64,000 bases of DNA from Pelagomonas calceolata (lineage: Eukaryota; Sar; Pelagophyceae; Pelagomonadales; Pelagomonadaceae). Numbering within the stretch: position 1 is the first letter of the stretch; each line of letters opens with the position of its first letter. A program made the position numbers and the translations under genes. Below are positions 58,800-64,000 of the stretch, piece by piece. Below the pieces are notes generated by a model that saw nothing but the letters and a program-made list of their open reading frames with translations, searched no databases and was not told where the DNA came from. The DNA is taken from NCBI GenBank assembly GCA_918797485.1, contig CAKKNE010000001.1:2294001-2358000 (forward strand), given 5' to 3'.

Positions 58800-59954
58800 C
58801 TAGACCCTCATGTCGGCCAGTGCTTCGGCGAGCCCCGTTTCGCGGGCGCGGAGCACGGCTCGCGCGTCTTGAAGGACTTTCTCAATATTCGCTACGTCTG
58901 GGTGGGCGCCACCGAACACACGCCGCGCGATGCGTTCAATCTCCTCGAGTGTATTCACGGCCTCGTTGAGATCGTCGAGCGTGGCCGTGGAGTCCTTGTA
59001 GAGCGCCATCGCGTAGGTTAACCTCATATGGAGCGTGGTATCATCACTCTCGCCGAGAACGCGTCGCGACACGGGCATCGTTTTGCGCAACAGCGTTTTG
59101 GCTTCTGCGAAGCGCTGTAGATCAAGAAGGGACGCCGCATAGTTGTTGGCTTCTATGAGAGTTTCTCTATGTTCCGTGCCATAGAGGTTCAAATGTCCAG
59201 TGTATCCGTCCCGTTTCATTTGCAAGGCCTCTTCAAACCGTCCAAGCGATCGATACGTGGCCGCAAGATTGCTCTGCACGGCGAGTATGTTGCTTTCCCT
59301 ATCGCCGAGGCGCCGCCGCATAGCCAACTCGGCCTCTCTCACGGACAACGCGTCCTCGAGGTGGTCTGCATCGGATAGACCGCTTCCAAGCACGCTCATC
59401 GCACATTGCCGAAAACTGTCCGTCTCCGGCCGCCCCACATACGTCTTCCAGCAAGCCCACCCGAGCGCGCAATACACGACGCCATGGTAGTGTTGCTCGC
59501 ACAGGCTACACGTGTACCACCGATGCCACCTCGCATTCTTCGTCTTGGCCCCCAAATTGTTCTCCACGGCCTCTGCGACCAAAATCTTCGCCTGCTCCGC
59601 CAGGCACGACACGTGCGCGAAGCCCGCCGTCCCGCGGCACGCACACATCCGCACGAGACCTTCCTTCGTTTTCCAATGCAAAGCCTGCGTGCAGATGTAG
59701 CACGTCTGCCCCTTCGTGTCCTCGGCGCACGCCTCCGCCGCGGCCGCCACAGCGTTCGTGTACTTCTGATTCGCATTGTACTGCTCGGCGCCGCCTGCTT
59801 TTTTTATTTTCCTACAGAGCTGGTCGTGCCCGCCTTCTTTCCAGTGCTGCACCTGGCAGGCTGCCCCGCAGTAGCGCGTGCTGCAGCGGCCGCATTTCTT
59901 GCCCAATGATAAGCCAAGCTCGGTGGCGCAGACGGCACACTGCGTGAGGATCAT
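58800..59954 (-). CDS. MYND finger / RING-CH-like / TPR protein
   Basis: 384 residues from the ATG at 59954; an in-frame GTG at 59984 extends it by 10. The MYND zinc finger (CAVC … CGRCSTRYCGAACQVQHW … HDQLC) is near the N-terminus. A RING-CH-like cluster (CYICTQ … CACRGTAGFAHVSCL … CSLC) follows at about residues 85-175. The C-terminal 200 residues form TPR units of the kinesin-light-chain type (AVQSNLAATYRSLGRFEEAL, EANNYAASLLDLQRFAEAK). RING-CH suggests E2 binding and ubiquitin transfer; MYND and TPR would bind partners. Such proteins appear as large families in pelagophyte-type genomes, so this is probably one paralogue of many. Confidence 0.75.
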   Translation of the reverse strand: MILTQCAVCATELGLSLGKKCGRCSTRYCGAACQVQHWKEGGHDQLCRKIKKAGGAEQYNANQKYTNAVAAAAEACAEDTKGQTCYICTQALHWKTKEGLVRMCACRGTAGFAHVSCLAEQAKILVAEAVENNLGAKTKNARWHRWYTCSLCEQHYHGVVYCALGWACWKTYVGRPETDSFRQCAMSVLGSGLSDADHLEDALSVREAELAMRRRLGDRESNILAVQSNLAATYRSLGRFEEALQMKRDGYTGHLNLYGTEHRETLIEANNYAASLLDLQRFAEAKTLLRKTMPVSRRVLGESDDTTLHMRLTYAMALYKDSTATLDDLNEAVNTLEEIERIARRVFGGAHPDVANIEKVLQDARAVLRARETGLAEALADMRV

Positions 59955-60084
59955 CACCTGCTCCAAGGCAGCCTCGGGCAGCACAGTGAGCGGACAAAGC
60001 CTTTCGCACAGGCCGTCGCCGTCGCAGGCAACTTGAGAAGCAAAGGCAAACTTGAGAAGGAGGACTTAGGGAGGAAGACACTAC

Positions 60085-61122
60085 TCACGTCGCCGCGAAC
60101 GCCTCGCCGAACGCGCCGCCGTCGTCCTGCGGCGACGGCTTGCGGAACTTTTGCGCCCTTCTATGGGCCGCCCGCGCGATCCAGCGCGCGCGCGTGGCCG
60201 GCGCTAATACAAAACCCGACGTGCGGCAGGCGAGGACGCCCTCGCCCTTTTGGCCTTCCTCGGGCGGCTCGACGCAGCGCAGCAGGAACGCGTTCCAGAC
60301 GTCGTCCGTGTCGTCGCAGGGCCGCGATTCCGTCACGTGTTGATCGTTGCGCGCGGCTCTATGCTGCAACGCCTCGAGGGCCGGAAAGAGTTTCGACGGC
60401 CGGAAGGGGAGCTCGCGCCAGAACCTTTCCGCCGCGGGCAGCGCGTCGTTCAGTTCACTGGACGAGCTTTGGAGCAGCAAATTGTCCAAGAATTCATTGG
60501 TCGAGCAACTTTTCTCCAATAAAACCGCGTAGGCCTCGCGCACCGCGTCTTCGGGCGCGACGCAATTGTCTCCATCACAGAGAGCTGCTCTTTCTCGAGC
60601 TGCGGACGCGTACCGCGCCACGAGCTCCTCCGTCGTCTCTCCGTACAGACGCCACCGGCCGGTCTTGCCGTACGTCCTTACGCCGTCGCCGGCGTGCGTC
60701 AACGCGCGTAGCGGGAGGATCGATCGCCCTCGCACGTACTTGCGGACCGCTCGCCGCGCCACAGCTGCCGCAGTCGCTCTAGAGCGCAGATCCGCTATCG
60801 ACCGCGAGTTCCTATTGGCGCGCCAATTTTTGAGTTGAGCTAATCTACGTTTTCGTGCCGCGCGTGTCAAAGGTCGCGCATTGAGCGGTGGTTTCGACGG
60901 TAATGCTAGAACGCGCGGGAGCAGCTGCTGGTACAAAGCTCTCGCTTCCGCGGCGTCCAAGTCGCCCCACACGGAGGTAGTACCATATAACCTCTCAAGG
61001 GTACAAACCATGCCGTCTTCGTCGGCGGACGTGGCTCTGTTCAGCCGGCTCCGGTGGCGGCGCCTTATATGAGGTTGGAGCGCGCGCGCGAGGGCCGCGG
61101 CTATCACGAATCGTTTGTACAT
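60085..61122 (-). CDS. Uncharacterised protein with N-terminal signal, 345 aa
   Basis: The ATG at 61122 starts a short hydrophobic segment (MYKRFVIAAALARALQP) followed by an Arg-rich stretch, which could be a secretory or bipartite plastid signal; the residue at the cleavage site is Leu rather than Phe. The body contains EARALYQQLLPRVL, a basic region (KRRLAQLKNWRANRNSR), GRSILPLRALTHAGDGVRTYGKTGRW and further helices. I do not recognise the family. It lies 130 bp upstream of the MYND gene on the same strand. Confidence 0.6.
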   Translation of the reverse strand: MYKRFVIAAALARALQPHIRRRHRSRLNRATSADEDGMVCTLERLYGTTSVWGDLDAAEARALYQQLLPRVLALPSKPPLNARPLTRAARKRRLAQLKNWRANRNSRSIADLRSRATAAAVARRAVRKYVRGRSILPLRALTHAGDGVRTYGKTGRWRLYGETTEELVARYASAARERAALCDGDNCVAPEDAVREAYAVLLEKSCSTNEFLDNLLLQSSSSELNDALPAAERFWRELPFRPSKLFPALEALQHRAARNDQHVTESRPCDDTDDVWNAFLLRCVEPPEEGQKGEGVLACRTSGFVLAPATRARWIARAAHRRAQKFRKPSPQDDGGAFGEAFAAT

Positions 61123-61804
61123 CGTCGTTGGTGGTTCCCGCCCACGCAGGGCGGTGGCGCGCTCGCCGTTACGGGTTCGGGGGCCTTGGGTGGCCTCGGT
61201 GCCGTTTCGCTGTCGACGTGACAGGTAGGGCGCGCGTATTCAGCGGTCTGCGCGCGCCGTTTAAGGGTCTGGCGTCGAGCAGCTGCTAAGGCGGCAAGAG
61301 ACAGAGCGCCTCAAGGGGAGAGCCTAGCGGAGCAAAGCTGTCCGGGCGCGACCGTACGTGATAGGGCGGTGTCTCAGGACCGCAGCGAACGCGTAAGATC
61401 GTCGCAGGATGCCGTGAAACTGTCGCTCTGCAGCGCTCAGTGCACTCATCTGCCCTCTGATCTCTATCCGCTTCGCCTGCTAGGAAGGCTCCCGCCGTCG
61501 CATGACGGGGCCAGACACGTCTCACGAGAGAGATGGGCCGTTTCTTGCGAGCTATGAGATTCAAAGCTAAACCTAGCGTCGTAAAAGCTCTAGAATACGG
61601 CTGAATACGGCTGGGAGCCGGCGCGAACAAGCGGGCCTAACCGCAGGCCATCCGTGCAGCGCGCGAGCCGCGGACACCTCCAGAGGCACCACAACCTAGC
61701 GGCGCAACAGCGCGGCCGGCGCGGCACATCACCAGTGCGCGCGCAGCGGAAAGCGACCTCGGTAGTCAGGCGCACCGCGCGGCGCGGCGCGGCGCACCAA
61801 ACCC
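61123..61804. other. Divergent promoter region, unknown protein / RPT2
   Basis: 682 bp between divergent starts. Double-CTAG copy H is at 61571-61600, followed by GAATACGGCT in two tandem copies. No gene is supported. Confidence 0.55.
61571..61600 (+). promoter_or_regulatory. Double-CTAG promoter-type motif, copy H
   Basis: CCTAGCGTCGTAAAAGCTCT followed by AGAATACGG, about 205 bp before the RPT2 ATG, same orientation. Confidence 0.5.
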
Positions 61805-63321
61805 ATGGGCCAGGCCCCGAGCGGCCAGGGCGGCGGCCCGCCGCCCGAGCGCGACCCCGAGAAGGAGAAGGCCGAGCGGGAACGCAGGAAGAAGTCGTAC
61901 GCCGCCCGACCGCCGCTCCACACCGGACGAAGAAGGCGACGAAACCGGGGCACGGGCACTTCTGGTAAATTACCAAAAGTCTACCCGACGTCCAAGTGCA
62001 AACTACGCCTGCTCAAGTTGGAACGGATCAAAGACTATTTGCTCATGGAACAAGAATTTATTCGGAACCAGGAGGTCTTCAAGCCCCACGAGGAGAAGGA
62101 TAAAGAAGAAAGGGACAAGATGGAGGACATCCGCGGGAGTCCCTTAGCGGTCGGTTCATTGGAGGAGATGATCGACGACACGCGCGTGGTCGGCGTCCTT
62201 GATATACATATACTTGATACATACATACATACATACATACATACATACATACACCCATGCGTTCGAGTGGCGCCGCGCGTCGATGGCGTGGCGACGCGAC
62301 GCCATCGACGCGACGCCGTCGCCGCGACACCGCCCATCATACATACATACACAGGCACGCCATCGTCTCGTCGAGCGTCGGCCCCGAGTACTACGTCTCG
62401 GTCATGTCCTTCGTGAACCAAGACTTGCTCGAGCCGGGCTGCTCCGTACTGTTACACAACAAGGTCATGGGCGTAGTAGGTATCCTGTCGGACGACACGG
62501 ACCCGATGGTGAGCGTCATGAAGGTCGACAAAGCCCCGCTCGAGAGTTATGCTGATATTGGCGGTCTAGAAACCCAAATCCAGGAGATCAAGGAGGCGGT
62601 GGAGTTACCGTTAGCGCATCCCGAGCTTTATGAGGAGGTCGGTATCAAGCCCCCGAAGGGTGTTATCTTGTATGGGGTCCCCGGTACCGGTAAAACTCTC
62701 CTAGCCAAAGCTGTCGCGAACCAGACCTCAGCTACCTTTTTGAGGGTTGTCGGGAGCGAGCTCATCCAGAAGTATTTAGGGGATGGCCCGAAGCTCGTGA
62801 GGGAGCTTTTTAGAGTCGCTGATGACTTATCTCCTACGATCGTGTTCATCGACGAGATCGACGCGGTCGGTTCGAAGCGCTATGATTCGCAGTCGGGCGG
62901 GACGCGGGAGATCCAGCGGACGATGCTCGAATTGCTGAATCAGCTCGACGGGTTCGACGAACGAGGCGACGTGAAAGTCATCATGGCGACGAACAAGATC
63001 GAGAGCTTGGATCCGGCTCTGATCCGGCCGGGGCGCATCGACCGGAAGATCGAGTTCCCGCTGCCGGACATCAAAACGAAAAGACACATCTTCAACATCC
63101 ATACGGGTCGCATGTCGCTCGGCGAAGACGTGGACCTCGAGACCTTCGTCATGGCCAAGGACGAGCTGTCCGGTGCGGACATCAAAGCGGTCTGCACGGA
63201 GGCTGGTTTACTGGCGTTGCGAGAGCGTCGGATGAAGGTGACGCAGGACGACTTCGTCAAGGCCAAGGAGAAGGCGCTGTACCAGAAGAAGGGCAACATC
63301 CCCGAGGGGCTCTACATCTAG
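61805..63321 (+). CDS. RPT2: 26S proteasome regulatory AAA ATPase subunit 4 (RPT2/PSMC1)
   Basis: Exons 61805-62181 and 62355-63321 encode 447 residues (human 440). The start MGQAPSG keeps the N-myristoylation signal known for RPT2. Conserved blocks follow: [21 protein letters not shown], then [19 protein letters not shown] across the splice, P-loop GVPGTGKT (233-240), Walker B IVFIDEID and the arginine-finger region. The C-terminus GLYI is the HbYX motif that docks into the 20S core and opens its gate. The P-loop has Val where Pro is commoner. Splicing at a GC donor restores the most conserved part of the protein; no GT donor gives the correct phase. Confidence 0.95.
62182..62354 (+). other. 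GC-AG intron of RPT2 with hairpin and (CATA)n repeats
   Basis: 173 nt, phase 2. It starts GCGCGTGG and ends ATACACAG; the next exon starts GCACGCCA. A perfect 14-bp inverted repeat (62276-62289 / 62299-62312, 9-base loop) sits between two blocks of a CATA tetranucleotide repeat. Confidence 0.85.
62216..62352. repeat. (CATA)n microsatellite split by a hairpin element
   Basis: CATA units run from about 62216 to 62252 and resume at about 62338-62352 on the far side of the hairpin, up to the splice acceptor. The arrangement suggests that the hairpin inserted into, or was duplicated with, the repeat. Confidence 0.85.
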
Positions 63322-63824
63322 GCTGGGGTTTAAGTCGGGGTTTAGCTATCGCGGGCGCGTTCTACTGAGACGGAAGCTGCTGTATGGAAGGCCCGCGCCC
63401 GCCGCCCACTAGTCCTCGCACCGCGACGGCAAATACAAGACCGGGCCGAGGCGTGGGCCCATGGGCTGAGGGCCGCGGCCGCGGAGTTAACCGAAGCCCC
63501 AAACGGCCGCAGGGCCCAAGAGGCGTCCGGGAGGCGTCTCCAAGGAGCTAACGGACCCGCGGAGGCGTCCGGCACTAGACTCAACGGTCGGATCTCGTGT
63601 GCGTGGCCCATCTTCGGCGTGATCGCGGCGCAATTGTGAATAAGGCCGGCTGCGCGGGTGCCCGTGGCTGCACCGTGCAGGTCTCTCGCGCGAACGGGGC
63701 TGCGTCCGCAGCGCATAGGTCGCGTGCGCGTACTTTGGGCTGCCTCCGTGCAAGCCGGGACAGCTTGGGTTGAGCGGGCGAGGCGGGCTGAGCGGGCGAC
63801 GAGGAGCCGACTCGCGGGGCAGGG
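63322..63824. other. Intergenic, RPT2 / kinase
   Basis: 503 bp. Short open frames on both strands lack features; a GAGCGGGCGA-type direct repeat is near 63772-63800. No double-CTAG copy was recognised. Confidence 0.5.
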
Positions 63825-64000
63825 ATGGCGCTGGCGGACGCCATCGCCCAGGTCACTCCCCTCGAAGCGCCGCGCACGCTGGGTCGCGTGTCGCCCGCGT
63901 CGGGCCGCGCGAGCCCGGTGCCGACGCTCGAGGACTTTGCTGTCTTGTGCGAGGTTGGGAGAGGCGCATTCGGTAGAGTCGTATTGGCGCGATGCAAAGC
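63825..64000 (+). CDS. Protein kinase, N-terminal fragment cut by the window edge
   Basis: From the ATG at 63825 the frame stays open to the end (58 codons). After a Pro/Ala-rich leader comes TLEDFAVLCEVGRGAFGRVV, the glycine-rich ATP-binding loop (GRGAFGRV) of a Ser/Thr kinase. The DF-x-VL-x-VGRGAFG pattern is typical of AGC-group kinases. The catalytic lysine and everything after lie outside the window. Confidence 0.7.
   Translation, partial: MALADAIAQVTPLEAPRTLGRVSPASGRASPVPTLEDFAVLCEVGRGAFGRVVLARCK

Overview
The window is nuclear DNA of a GC-rich, gene-dense, photosynthetic heterokont alga. A pelagophyte (relatives of Aureococcus and Pelagomonas) fits best. The evidence is threefold. Several proteins begin with a signal peptide followed by a Phe at the presumed cleavage site, the ASAFAP-type signature of secondary red plastids. 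Most genes lack introns, and the few introns carry a shared hairpin; one has terminal inverted repeats and an 8-bp target-site duplication, as in the transposon-like introners described from Aureococcus anophagefferens. A full-length axonemal dynein heavy chain implies a flagellated species, which argues for a Pelagomonas-like organism rather than Aureococcus itself. The species assignment is inference.

Layout, left to right. 1-61: end of an upstream gene. 407-6145 (+): a cytochrome b5-FAD oxidoreductase fusion, a small mitochondrial-type protein, a gene-poor 2-kb stretch, and an MSS51-C-terminal-domain protein. 6233-16603 (-): one uninterrupted 3456-codon gene for a TRANK1-like superfamily-1 helicase with bromodomain-like, ankyrin, RING and SAM parts. 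17181-20275: two divergent aquaporin genes, one a tandem double aquaporin, the other with a GC-AG intron that stays in frame. 20785-25159: a Tudor/PHD/phytanoyl-CoA-dioxygenase fusion, convergent with a complete histidine-kinase rhodopsin. 25750-32184: organellar PNPase, a Lys-rich nuclear-type protein, a PAP2 phosphatase and threonine synthase. 32184-35389 (-): a three-exon EF-hand/IQ protein. 35955-40997: a coiled-coil protein, an F-box-like protein, a plastid-targeted beta-propeller glycosidase-like protein and a pheophorbide-a-oxygenase-like Rieske protein. 41527-55340 (-): the dynein heavy chain (two exons, about 4564 aa). 56020-58156: a SulP/SLC26 transporter carrying the intact introner. 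58404-63321: a small plastid protein, a MYND/RING-CH/TPR protein, an uncharacterised protein and proteasome subunit RPT2. 63825-64000: the start of a protein kinase cut by the window edge.

Two sequence systems run through the window. First, seven introns share features of one introner mechanism. All end in CAG before an exon starting GT or GC. In six of seven the donor dinucleotide (GT or GC) equals the first two bases of the downstream exon, as expected if the donor comes from one copy of a target-site duplication. This explains three GC-AG introns. Second, a motif of two CTAG half-sites around a GTAAGACA-like core recurs at eight sites, each about 110-290 bp upstream of a start codon; it looks like a promoter element. 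No rRNA, tRNA, CRISPR array or virus-derived element was recognised.
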